Positions 1 through 11,123 of a stretch of DNA of 64,000 nucleotides are shown piece by piece. The notes beneath the pieces are model-generated. The model ran no database searches. It saw only the letters and a program-made list of their open reading frames with translations, and was not told where the DNA came from. Numbering within the stretch: position 1 is the first letter of the stretch; each line of letters begins with the position of its first letter. Origin of the DNA: Acanthopleura granulata (taxonomy: Eukaryota > Mollusca > Polyplacophora > Chitonida > Chitonidae); NCBI GenBank assembly GCA_016165875.1, contig JABBOT010000001.1, positions 43,511,613-43,575,612 on the forward strand. Reading direction: 5' to 3'. The translations under genes were made by a program, and so were the position numbers.

Positions 1-780
1 GTTTCACCTTTTGGTTTATTTCTTAAAATCACAAACCTTGTTTGGGGTCTTTGAGTTTGACGTCGTTCGAGCACATCGAACCGAAGACGTGCTTTTGTTG
101 AGTGAAGATACATAAACCAAAAATGACTGAATTTATGTAAAAAATAAAATTCTTTCGGCAGAAAGTTGCAGGATTTGACATGATTTTATTGCCGTTTAAC
201 ACTACACTTACGCATTTTTCATATGATGGCCGTCAGTTTATTTAATTTGGGGAAACCGGAGAGGGCAGCTTATACCAGTGACCTTTGATAAATTACTGAT
301 GAACCCACATTCGCTGAAGACAAGTGTACTTCTCTACAGTATCCTCATCAGCTACACCGACAGCTGATTGTCAGCGAAGTCCCACAAGAAGTGACAGCGG
401 GAAAATCTAAATATTCCCGTATCCGATGCCGAGTTTGATCAGCACCTCGTGAGTCTTAGCGATGAAGACGCAAGGGACTCTGTCCACCATGAAGGCGGTG
501 CGGCGCATCTGTAATGGTGAGGTTGCATGACATGGTCTGCATGACATTTACGTGCTTGTAACTTTATGTGGGCTTCGTTCATCTGGGGCCATTAGTTTGT
601 CAGTAATGTGTATATGTTGTTTGTATGTTTGCTAGGTGTTTAAAAGAGACGAAAACATAAAAACGTATTTATGTATTTGAGAGCGTAGCTCGAACAGAAT
701 ATCTAATCAGGGAATACATCGAATAGATATGATAGCTATTTTCTAATTACATGATTCCACGAGTAGTATACACATTGAGG
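1..780. other. AT-rich stretch without recognisable gene
   Basis: No reading frame, splice-bounded exon, repeat or RNA gene could be supported here. The composition is ordinary AT-rich intergenic DNA. Confidence 0.5.
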
Positions 781-800
781 GTTCTGAGGCCATTCACCCG

Positions 801-1046
801 CTAGGGCCCTCGGTACCCCCTATCTCCCGGAGGGCCTCCAGCCCCTGTTCCGGCCATCTCAAGCCATATGGTGTCCAGGTACGTAAGTTTTTGCCAATTA
901 TCTATGTAGAAAACCGGACGCTCACATTCAGAGACCCCTTCCAGCCCCTGTTCCGGCCATGTATATAAACGGGTGTTCTCGTACACAACCTTTTGCCAAA
1001 TATCCATGTAGACAAACAGGCGTTCACATTCAGAGATAATTGGCAT
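801..1046 (-). repeat. Two-unit coding tandem repeat (34 residues per unit)
   Basis: The minus-strand frame holds two consecutive 34-residue units, each opening with SECER and carrying a WQK core (SECERLFVYMDIWQK, then SECERPVFYIDNWQK). At DNA level the period is about 102 bp: the phrase cacattcagaga recurs at 923 and 1025. In-frame repetition with conserved Trp, Tyr and Cys suggests this was once protein-coding. I do not recognise the family. The stretch is followed by GC-richer, coding-like DNA up to retrotransposon copy A. It could be a fragment of a degraded transposon gene. Confidence 0.45.
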
Positions 1047-1149
1047 GGGCCGACCGACCCTCTTTTACAGACCGAACAGGTCGCCACGAACCATGGCTTC
1101 CAGTAGCCACACAAACCAACGCTCCAAAGAGAGAAAAATGTGGGTGTGG

Positions 1150-1980
1150 TATACATCATGGCTGGGCATCGTCGATCATGAAAGGACAGCGTAATTGTCA
1201 ATGGCTTCTCGTCGGCTCCCGAACGCACTGCGGAAAAAGCTGCCTTGGCAATTTCTGTAGGATCCATCTTGCGCGCATACTGAGGAACTCCCCCATTCCG
1301 ACGCCCTGTCGAAAGTGTAACATCGGAACACAATCAGAGGCTCGCCTATGCGGGCCTTGAGGGACCGATCTTGTTAGAGCCGAAGCCCGGGCAAGGCGTA
1401 TCCACTCACTTGTTATGAGAGAGCTCCAACGGCGGTGAGCTTGGACAAAGAAAGTGCCCGCGTTTCCACGCCTGTAAGCTCTCAATCCTCTTTTCGACTG
1501 ATCACCGCTAACCGAATTTCCATGTAGAGGAACGTGTGAATACCGTGCATACATCTTTAACCGCCATGGTGGCCACAATGGATACATGCATAGATCAGCT
1601 GCTGGATGAAATGAATGCAGAAGCCCCCAACATCCTAGAAGTCTATCCCTTAGGCACTCAAGGATCGACCGCTAAAGCCCTTACTGCCTGGGAAATATCG
1701 ACCTTGTCCTCCACCACCCAAGAAGACCCGTAGGAGGAGGAAGGCCAATGAGGAAGAGTATGACGTCGTCCCCAAAATCTTTCCAAACCACCAAGGACTA
1801 CCAGAACGAGGTTATAGAGCTGTTTGAGGGTGCCAAGGCAGAAGAGATCACATTCCCGGTACACCCCGGCCAATCGGAAGGTATTTCCATAGCTGGCAGA
1901 TGGCTGTGCACGAAGGAAATCTCCACGGTGCAGCTTTCGTTGAAGGGTGGTGCCACCCCAGATCCAAGAAAAGCTCGAAG
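1150..1980 (+). other. Coding-like sequence of unknown origin, several frame breaks
   Basis: The base composition is more GC-rich and less repetitive than the flanks, and protein-like runs appear in more than one plus-strand frame. One frame at 1536-1733 reads 65 residues; an overlapping frame near 1860-1960 contains YFHSWQMAVHEGNL, which looks like genuine protein. No single frame stays open, so if this was a gene it is broken. It ends where copy A's tetranucleotide tail begins. I cannot assign a family; a fragment of a large DNA transposon is one possibility. Confidence 0.3.
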
Positions 1981-2221
1981 AATGAATGAATGAATGAATA
2001 ATTATGGCTTAACGCCACATCGGCAATATCTCAGCCATGGCGTGAACAAGGTGGAACCACGAGACAGTTCAGGTTTTCGATAGTGACGTGAGAACATTAA
2101 AAAGAAAACAAATATGTTCGGACATGGGTTAAAATCAGGTAAGGAAACCAAAACAGCTAAAACTCGAAAACCAGCATATTAAAGAAATTTTATGACAAAT
2201 ATATATTTTTGAGAATAAAAT

Positions 2222-5200
2222 TTATATTTTATTATAAAGCCCAACGGCCTTCAAATATTTTATGACATTTTATGTCGAAAGCTACGCTGTAAAACAAATC
2301 ATATATCCAGTTTACTGTGTAGAATCTTTGCCTCCACACAGTCAACCAGGATATGTTTGATGCCGTATTCAGCACCACATCCAACACACTCGGGAGCACT
2401 GCTCCCATCCAAGATAAAATTGTGCATTAGACGAGAATGCCCAACACGGCATCTTGTTAAAACCACTTGGTCTCTACCAGACATACCCAGTGTATAAGAG
2501 TTATGGTCAATGACGGGGTGAATAGCGTGCAGTTTATTACACATTCATCCTGCCAAAGGCGACAAAGATACTTAAGAATATTAGATTTAAAATCAGTATA
2601 CGGGATTTTAACTTTTGATATGGATTTATTTAGGGCAGCCTTTGCCTCCCTGTCCACGACTGTGTTTCCATGGATACCAACATGGCTTGGTATCCAACAG
2701 AATATAATATCTTTGCCTCTTTTAATCAATTTTCTATGTAAGGCTAAAATTTCCAGAATAAGCGGGTTTTTGAATCTATTATTCTGCATTGCCAAAAGGC
2801 AGGAGAGCGAATCACTGCATATCATTGCCCTCATGGCACGTCCAGAGGAAACATATGATAAGGCCACGAGTATAGCTCTGGCCTCTGCAGAAACCATGAA
2901 GACGGAAGACGAAGAGAAGAGACCCGCTGTTCTAAGACAGCCGCATGTCCCCATCCTTCGACCCGTCAGTGTATATAAATCTATAATTTGGATAATTAGC
3001 CTTAATTTCAGCAAAAGCTTGTTAAATTATAAGAGGATTTGTATTCGATTTATTATGTTGACGTAGATCAAATATTAGTTTAGGTTGTGGAAGAAGCCAG
3101 GGAGGAGACTCCGGTAAAGATACCGGAGATATCTCCTCTACCTTGATGTTAGCTTCCACAACATGGTCCTGTATACGAAGACCGAACGGAGGGATCTTGT
3201 TAGGACATTTAGTATATTTGTCTACATATGATGGATTGAAAACACAGTCGTAGGCAGGGTTTGTTGGGTGAGCTTTAAGCTTTGTTGCATATTGAAGGCT
3301 GAGTTTAATACGTCGGTTATGTAAAGCAGGCGCATTGGCTTCCACGTATAAACTCTCTACTGGTGAAGTTCTAAAGGCACCAAGGCTGAGCCTCAGACCT
3401 TGGTGATGGACCGGATCCAACATTTTAAGATATGATTTCCTGGCGGAACCATAAATGATGGACTCATAGTCCAATTTCGACCTCACCAGAGAACGATATA
3501 AATTAAGTAAAACAGATCGGTCAGCACCCCAATCGGTGCTAGACACGACCTTAATTATATCCAGAGCCTTTGTACATTTAGCTTTAAGCGTTTTCATGTG
3601 AGGTATAAAAGATAGTTTACTATCGAATATAACCCCTAAAAATTTATTTTCCCCAACAATCTTCAGTGGTTCACCACAAAATTTAATCTCAGGGTCTAGA
3701 TGAAGTTTGCGTTTATTACAGAAATGCATACCCACGGTTTTAGAAGTAGAAAATCTAAAACCATTGGTAACTGCACATTTCTCGCTCTTACTGAGACAAA
3801 GCTGCAGTTGCCGCTCTAAGTTTTTCATATTTTTCGCCCGGTAGCATATCAGAAAATCATCTACATATAAACAACCCTCGGTACCACATGGTAATGTTTG
3901 GGCCAAGCTATTAATTGTTATGCTGAACAGTGTAGGTGAAAGGATACTGCCCTGGGGTACACCCATCTCTTGCTCATAAGAGTCCGAAAGAGTGGACCCC
4001 ACCCGTACTTTAAACTGACGATTTGATAAAAATTTGGATATAAATATAGGTAATCGGCCTTTAAGGCCCATATCCGCGAGGTCTTTTAAAATGCCATATT
4101 TCCATGTGGTGTCGTAGGCCTTTTCAAGGTCAAAATATATTGACACCACATGTTCATTATTAATAACACCATCGCGAATAAAACTTTCAAGTCGAACAAG
4201 GTGATCCACTGTGGATCTACCTTGACGAATATCACATTGGATATTAGATAGTAACTTGTTGGTTTCGAGAAACCAAACAAGTCTATCATTTATCATCCGT
4301 TCCATAGTCTTACAGACGCAACTGGTAAGAGCTATGGGATGGTAATTATTTGGATCAGTATGATCCTTACCCGGTTTGGGAACCGGGATAATACATGCCT
4401 CCCTCCATGAGAGTGGAAAATTACCAGTTATCCACATATCGTTCAGTACGTCCAAGAGAGTCTCAAGTGGTTCAGGTGGTAAATGGTTCAGAAATTTATA
4501 ATATACATTATCACGACCACATACAGTATCATGTGAATTTCTCAATGCGGTTTTTAGTTCATCGATATTAAAAGGACGATTATAATCTTCTAAGGTTTTA
4601 GAAGAAAAGGGCAATTTCATTTTCTCCTTCTGGTTTTTGATATGCTGAAATTCTGAAGAATAATTCTCAGAAGAAGATTTTTTAGAAATTGATTCCGCTA
4701 ATTTATTACCTATATCGGATGGAGAAGTGTGTTATCTCCATCTTTCAAGTGCTGGACTTTTGCTTTGTTATTTTTGCCCTTACGTTTCTGAACCATATTC
4801 CAGACCTTACGCATAGGTGTTTTGGACGTAATGCCTGAAACGAAGTTCCGCCAACAAGATCGTCTATTGGACTTAAGTAATCGGCCAGCCTTAGCTCTAA
4901 GAATCCGAACCTGGTTTAAATTTTCATCAGTAGGGCAATGATTGAATTTGCGTTCGGCCCTTTTAGGGTAATTTATGACTTTACGACAGTCATTGTCGTA
5001 CCAGGGTTTACTTTTGGATTTTGGACTGGTCGAGGTCTTAGGGATGGTTCTATCTGCAGCTCGTAATATAAGCTGATTAAATTTAAATATAGGGTCATCT
5101 GCTGCATTGAGAGTCTGTGGAGTGATATCAGCCTCACACAACATCTCAAATGCCATCCAATCTGCTTTATCGAACTTCCGCCTAGCTACACGTTCTAAAG

Positions 5201-5873
5201 AATTAGAAGTGACATACTCTAGGATAATAGGAAAATGGTCACTACCACAAAGGTCCTCATGCACTCTCCAAGAAAAATCCGGGAGAAGTGATGGATCGGT
5301 GATAGTGAGATCGATAGCAGAATATATGCCATTACCCGCATGTAAATGAGTATTAGAACCATCATTGAAATAACACAGTTCCTCCTTGGTTAAAAAATCT
5401 TCTACTACCTTGCCCTTGTTATTTATGTTGTTACTTCCCCATAAGGGGTTATGGGAATTAAAATCGCCCATTATTATGAACGTTGTAGGTAATTGTTTTT
5501 TCAAATTATGTAACTCGAAAGCTGACAAAGAAGTGTTCGGAGGAATATAAACCGAACACAAAGTGACTGTCTTAGACAATGAGACACGAACGGCCACCGC
5601 CTCAAGCTCTGTATCCAGAGTAACAGGACTGTGGATAATATTATTATTTATGAAGATAGAGGAGCCGCCTGCAGCTCGCTCTTCTTCGTGACAAAATGTA
5701 CTATAAAGTGAATAATTTTTGAGAGTTATTTTATCTTTGTCAGATGTCTTCAGGTGAGTTTCCTGAAGACAAAGGGCAATAGGATTTAATGATTGGACCA
5801 GCTGTGTTATTTCAATAAAATTAATCTTAAGACTTCGACAATTCCACTGTATAATTTTGTCGTATGTAGACAT
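2222..5873 (-). pseudogene. Copy A ORF2: endonuclease / reverse transcriptase / RNase H
   Basis: ORF2 begins at the ATG at 5873, which overlaps the ORF1 stop in the string TAATG. Residues 1-230 are an APE-type endonuclease, with LQETH, the metal-site GDFNSHN and the catalytic SDHFPI all visible. The reverse transcriptase follows (about 4620-3022) with motif A FDLEKAYD, the QGSILSP block and the catalytic YVDD. RNase H and a C-terminal Cys-Cys-His-Cys knuckle (CVGCGAEYGIKHILVDC) lie at 3014-2299. A 4-nt deletion near 4727 splits endonuclease from RT, and further frame breaks lie near 3020 and in the RNase H. The enzyme would nick target DNA and copy the RNA in place (target-primed reverse transcription). 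Confidence 0.88.
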
Positions 5874-7235
5874 TACGGAGGGAGGCGTACAGGAGATTTG
5901 TCTTTGTGTTTGGATCGAGGACGACCCTTCCTTGGAGATCGGCTGGAAGATGTCCCTGTGGCGGGTGATGTATCCATCACATCTGCATGTGATGTTGAAG
6001 GGACAACGTTTTCCAACGATCCAAACCTGTTAAATGTTTGGACAGGATCTCGAGTGGCCTTAGACAGACGTTCTGTAGGGCCACTCGGTTTACTGGTTTT
6101 AATATTACTTTGAAGTTTGTTATTGGATTTGTCTTTGTCATTATCATTTTTAGAGGGCTGAGGTTCAGGTATAACATTTTTTTCTGTATTCTTTACTGGT
6201 TTTATTTCTTGTACTGTGATGGTCTGGGTTGAGCAGGAGTTCCGGGCAGGTTGAGCTGAAGGTTCCACAGTGATCGGACTAGGTTTGTCGTTTCCAATGG
6301 GCCAAGTCAAGGAAGTTCGAGTTGCAACAGATGTTGCAGCCCGCTTGACTACATTGGCAAACGAAGTCTGCGGTGGTGTACTCGAAAGTGAGGCCAATTT
6401 TCGGACCTCCTGATAGGAAATGTTGTTTTTAATTTTTATAGTGATTATTTGTTTTTCTTTAATGAAAAGAGGACAGTCCTTGGAGGAGGCCATGTGATCT
6501 CGGCCGCAATTGCAGCACTTAACTGTGCTGCTGCAGTCAAAACCATCATGACTTTCACTGTCGCATCGGAAACAAACCAGTTTATTTTTACATTGCCCTT
6601 TACCATGACCAAATTTTTGGCAAATAAAACATCGTGTCGGGTTAGGTATGTATAAGTCCACATTAACCCTATACGGGCCAATGTAGATATATGATGGTAG
6701 AGAGGTGGTATTAAAGCTTATCAGATATGTGTTTAATTTGAGGATGTTGCCAGCTTTTTTGTTGTGAAACGCTTCACTCTGACAACACCCTGTGGTTTTA
6801 ATTCTGTACAGATTTCTTCTTCAGATAGATCGAAGATATCCCCATCCCTGTCACGTATTATTTCCTGACAAATGTTCAGGATATTGTGAGGGGATGTAAA
6901 AACAGATATATGGGAAATTTTATTCAATGATAGTAAATTTTTAGATTGTTGTTTCCGGAAACATTCGATGAGCATGTCTCCGGATCGCAGCTTTTTAACG
7001 TTTTTTAAAGTGCTTGCTGCACCCTCCAAAGCCCTCTTCAAAAAAACGGATGTATTTTCGAGGCCGGCCTTTGTTCACTCTTTGTTGAGAGAACAATAAA
7101 AGCCGGTCAACTTTCCCGTCCAATGTCTAGAGGATCTGACAAATCCTCCAGCTTTCTCTTTTTATCAGCCCCTGAAATTGGCTGAGAAGACGATCGAATG
7201 TTAGAAGCATTTTTTGAAAGATTTAGGGGATTCAT
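5873..7235 (-). pseudogene. Copy A ORF1: Gag-like RNA-binding protein with three CCHC knuckles
   Basis: The start ATG at 7235 is the same as in copy B. Three zinc knuckles are visible near 6460-6640: CFICQKFGHGKGQC, CFRCDSESHDGFDC, and a variant CCNCGRDHMASSKDC. The C-terminus is basic (RKGRPRSKHKDK). ORF1 proteins of this kind coat the element RNA and form the retrotransposition particle. Two frameshifts break the frame: one near 7045 in an A run, and one near 6755 where a T run is one base shorter than in copy B. The frame ends in TAA, whose last A is the first base of the ORF2 start. Confidence 0.85.
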
Positions 7236-7890
7236 AATAAACGGTTAGGGATTCACCCCAGGTGTTCCCCACCCACCACGGAGTGCCAACAAGGGCGATG
7301 CCTGAACCTGGGTTCAGCAGGAAAGACACCAAGGATTCCACATGGGGTATATTCAAATAGATGGCCTTGATATGCACACCTCATTCCCCACCCGAGCTCC
7401 TCCGTCACCCACCCAATGAAGGAGGTTGCACATTAGACACGGACTACTTGATTGACCCTACAGCCACCGCCTCAAACGCAATTCCACGAACGAAATTTGA
7501 GAAAAATCATTTGTTCTCTAAAGCATGCTTATATAGAGAAGTTTTGGGACCACGCAGAGGCAGGCGTGACCAGCCGATTGATCGGAGCGGGCCATCCTAC
7601 CACCCGTCTTTGGAGAAGTGAGGGCCGAAGTGGAGTGTTGGGCGTGAGGATTTCTCAAGGTGAACCCGCCCTCAGCCACCAGGATCCCGTCCTTCTCCAT
7701 CACGGGTCGCAACCCACGGCAAACAGGTTGTCCCTTTTGGTCGCCTTGTACGACCAGCCCGGGGAGGCTGTGGAACTATTCTATTCACCGGAACCACACG
7801 GGCGTACCCGAGGTTAGTCGCCTTGTACGACAAGCTTGCCTAGAGAACTGGGGCCCTATTCCTTTCATCCCCGGGAACCCCACGGGGGTC
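7236..7890 (-). promoter_or_regulatory. Copy A 5' UTR with tandem structured units
   Basis: Reading on the minus strand, the first about 160 bases hold two similar units of about 80 bases. Each carries a short hairpin (GTCG stem closed by CGAC or CGAT). Farther in lies a TATATAA string, then the leader to ORF1. The same arrangement occurs in copy E (60401-61057). Non-LTR elements carry internal promoters in this position, so this is the likely promoter and leader; that function is inferred. Confidence 0.55.
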
Positions 7891-7908
7891 TTCCTTTGGA
7901 AGTACATT

Positions 7909-8250
7909 CTAACACGTATACACTGTATAAAGTTATAGCAACAAAAACTAGTGTGCTAAGGCTATTCCATCAAACACTTTCACTCTAAGCTTCTTCACTT
8001 CCTTAAAATTCTTTTAAACATAGACGTACAGCCCAGTATTCATACCTGGGTCTAAGGACCCCTTGCAACTAGATGGTAAATTGTACACCATTCTAATATA
8101 TAAAACTCATCCTACTTCTTCCGTCAGGCATACCTCGAGATATCAGCTCTAAGACACATACGAGTCACTTTGCTCTGCTGAACTCCCTCTAAAGGTTAGC
8201 CAGTAAGGTCAATCGATCATGTGCAAGCATCATATGATTAAGAACCTCGC
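7909..8250 (+). repeat. Dispersed host repeat R1, left part (split by Polinton)
   Basis: Positions 7909-8070 resemble 22597-22780 (shared core attccatcaaacactttc and gcccagtattcata). Positions 8090-8250 resemble 33060-33210 (shared gagatatcagctctaaga). The repeat continues on the far side of the Polinton at 22152. It shows no coding frame. Arrangement of the pieces implies a repeating unit of about 0.78 kb, present at least twice head to tail before the Polinton landed. Confidence 0.65.
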
Positions 8251-8345
8251 AGCAGGGAGGGTGAGTGACACAAACTATTGGAAGCCGCCCCACCTCCCAT
8301 TGAGGTTGCCAGGCTATGTTCCAACCCAGAGCAGACCCTAGCTCG
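8251..8345 (+). repeat. Polinton left inverted terminal repeat
   Basis: The reverse complement matches 22052-22151 at roughly 80 percent by eye, including the exact shared strings ccaatagtttgtgtcact and ctctgggttggaacata. It starts with AG, as Polinton ends do. Confidence 0.75.
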
Positions 8346-8929
8346 TTCGCTCGTTCATTTCCATAACATTAGCTCCTCTATCATGTACACCATCTGTTCT
8401 AAGGATTGATAAAATACAGTCTACAACTAGCTGGTGTAAATATAGAAGCATGTGGAGGCTATAAGTTAACGATTTTCCATGTGAACCGGTCTCTCAGTAT
8501 TTGTGCCATGTTTTCCCCATTGTGAAATTGATGACTGTCATATTTTTATCTGCGGAATTCATCAAAAATAGTCGTTCTCGACAAAAACTAACGTGATATT
8601 CCTCATCAGCGTGTCAATATATGTATGTATATAAATTTTTCCCTCCACAGTGATCAGAGGTTTTTTGGACTCAGCCGCCAGGCTGGTGAATATATACTGC
8701 CGGTGGTTCGACCCCACGGGTGGGAAATTTTTTCTCTCCTTTTTTGATGAGCGATATTTTCTCGGCTAGCTCAGATAAAGACGGGGTGTGGAAAAAGGCC
8801 ACCGAAGCGTATAAAATGAAAAAGAAAATTAAAACCCTACAGGACTCCGGCGGATGTGGCAAGAGTTTTGCATTTTTTTCACTTCAACAAATCAGTAATA
8901 TAGGAGACTTCAACTAATCCATCCGTTGG

Positions 8930-9700
8930 AGTCTGGCGATCCGGCTTCGATTACCTCATCTATTTCATCACTGAGGCCTCATAACCCAGATTCGATTAGA
9001 CCACTGAGTCTGGTGATTTCATCTGTCTGGTCTTGTGTAGTGTTGTCAAGTTTGTGTATAATATATGCAGGTAACCCCGACTTGACCCCAATTGCGGTCA
9101 GAGTGAGCAAATTGAATAAGCATGATGCGCACATCTTATAGCCGACTTGCGAATAATACTACAAGTAAATCGAACGCCGGTATCCCACATCTCTCTCGAA
9201 AACTTCAGTGGGAATGTTTTCTCATGACGGCCACTCGAACTTCGTCCAGTCCCTGTTGCGCTAACTCTTCTTTCCTTTTCTTATCGAACAAAATCGAGTT
9301 ATGCGCTGTACCCACTCGAATCTGCTGTTCCATTTCTTGGTATTTCTCAACTTCACCGAGTATTAAGCGAAACTCGTTGTCTGAAAACTTACCGTCATTC
9401 AGCGCTCTAGAGACAAGGTCGGTGATGGAATTAAGCTTACTCTCAACCAGTAAGGGAATTTCATTGTGTTTCTTACCTTTGACGGTCAAGCACCGGCTTA
9501 CAAACTTACTCACCCTACTGAGAAGTCCGCAGACCTTCCATGCCTAAAGCTATAGGAGCAGCAATTATCGCGGACAACACTTCGACTCCAGTGACGCCCA
9601 GGCCCATACTTACCGTGAGTAGCACGGCATCAATACCACCAACTGTCCAGTGGTTTTTCTTTTTGTATAGAGCAGCTCTGGCATCCCTCTCTCCTTAAAA
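8930..9700 (-). pseudogene. Polinton reading frames: membrane segment plus coiled coil
   Basis: Two protein-like stretches lie on the minus strand. At 9700-9205, a glycine-rich hydrophobic segment (IIAAPIALGMEG) leads into a 102-residue acidic/basic helical region (for example LNDGKFSDNEFRLILGEVEK). The join at about 9515 carries stop codons. Downstream, 9130-8930 reads another hydrophobic start and a heptad-like segment (TTQDQTDEITRLSGLIE). The layout, one or two membrane helices followed by coiled coil, resembles a small virion-membrane or assembly protein. I do not recognise the family. Position next to the left terminal repeat and shared decay place it in the Polinton. Confidence 0.45.
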
Positions 9701-9979
9701 CTTTTTTTTCAAAGTGATAATAGATTGGATTTAATGCTGGACGCTTTTATGCCATCTTTATGTAGACGTTTAATTACTGTTTAATTCTAAACCCGATGTG
9801 GGTTTCAAATTTATTCTTAACTGTTTCAGCATAACACCATGCTCTAGATGTATTCGGTTCACCCGCACCATTTGTGCCTCAGCGGGCGGGACATTGTCTA
9901 ACGTCGTCTCAGCCTGATGAGCTCCTTTCGGAAGCATTTTTACAACGATTGTTACGCTTTTACCGACATGCTTTTGCAG

Positions 9980-10980
9980 CTACCCGGTCTTCAAGCCAAG
10001 AAAGATGTCGAAGGGCTTGAAAACTGAATTATTACCCAATGTAATATCTGTATCTGGACTTCCTCCGATCGTACGACCCCGTTCCGGTAGTATTCTCACT
10101 TGGGCCGTGGATGAGAGGAAAGCCGTACCGCTATTAAAAACTTTTTCAACACCACCACCCTTTCTGCTTGCAGCAGAACCGCGGTCACAGCCATACCAAT
10201 GTCCCATTTGGTATCAACCGATTTAGCGAGACCCCATACCCTATTCTCAGGATTATAAGCGCATTCGGGGTTTGGATATCCACATCGGCTAGCTCATGAA
10301 TCTTCGGTCGTTTTCCGGCGTAAATCCGCCCATCCACCCCTTGCCGTTTAAATCCATTGACATCTGACAGATACCATAAGGCTGGACCAGGGCAACTAGG
10401 GCCCACTGAGTCCATCACGCCAGCGAATGTGTAAAGTTACTCTTAAGTATATTGTATCTGTAGCTTGACTGTAAGCCCCGGCACAAAGCCAGCCAACAGT
10501 TATTTTCTACAGTGGATTGGTAAATGTTACCATCCTTCCGAAATTCATGACTTCGTGGTATATAGGGACTGCCCTCAGAAGAGTACAGCCACTTGCATTA
10601 CTGTTAGACACTGCGGGGATGTTTTCGGACGCGCTCATGTCGTCTCAGTGGGCAAATATTTCCTTGTGAAGCGTCAGTTTGCGTAGTTTGTCCCTTTCAT
10701 TTATTCCTCCCATGAGTTCTTTTGGGTTTGAGAATCCCAATATATCAGCTACATCTAACAGACTGATAACATCATTCTTTTTGGCGAGTTCCAACCGCAC
10801 ATGACCAGTAGATTCATTCAGTTGTAGTATAGGACCCATAGGTTGGAACACTTCTTTGTCAAGGGTGTAAACGGTGTAATAGCCGCTTGGCACGACTATC
10901 GGCTTATCACTAAACATGAAACGCGCGTCGGCGCCAATGTTAGCCAAGAGTCGGTGCAAGATGATTTCTAGTACGGCGAT
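9980..10980 (-). pseudogene. Polinton reading frames of unknown function
   Basis: Three minus-strand pieces line up N to C: 10959-10645 (about 104 residues, containing VADILGFSNPKELMGGIN), 10418-10185 (SDVNGFKRQGVDGRIYAGKR) and 10207-9980 (STAQVRILPERGR). The spacing and shared strand suggest one gene of about 300 residues broken by frameshifts near 10640 and 10210. I see no catalytic motif. A structural (capsid or penton-like) role would fit its position in the element but is not shown by the sequence. Confidence 0.45.
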
Positions 10981-11123
10981 CTTGCCTTCTTGATTGTCCA
11001 GACATGATGAAAGGGAGGACGCTGCGACCCTTTTAAAAATACCTCAGTATAACAAACATATTCAGAAATATGTTCTAAAAGGTGTTTTCGTTCAACAGGA
11101 AGGTAACCCATTAACATGTCGGA

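Larger units (their letters stand above)
1981..7890 (-). mobile_element. Non-LTR retrotransposon family 1, copy A, near full length
   Basis: This is a complete-looking LINE on the minus strand: 5' UTR (about 7236-7890), ORF1, ORF2, then a short 3' UTR ending in an (ATTC)n-type tail at 1981-2000. The domain order (zinc-knuckle ORF1; apurinic endonuclease, reverse transcriptase, RNase H in ORF2) is that of the I-like/Jockey-like non-LTR group. RNase H after RT favours the I side. The 5' boundary is set by comparison with copy E, which shares the same start around cccccgtggg. Both ORFs carry frameshifts, so the copy is dead. No clear target duplication was found. Confidence 0.9.

Noticed and set aside
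902..1587. Long minus- and plus-strand frames around 0.9-1.6 kb as genes
   Set aside because: They overlap each other in several frames, have biased composition and no recognisable motif. They are at most relics.
2467..3066. Plus-strand frame of 199 residues
   Set aside because: It is the antisense shadow of the copy A RNase H/RT region; similar shadows occur opposite copies B and C.
8650..8730. tRNA or SINE head near 8704 (ggttcgacccc)
   Set aside because: Only a B-box-like string is present; no A box at a suitable distance and no arms that pair.
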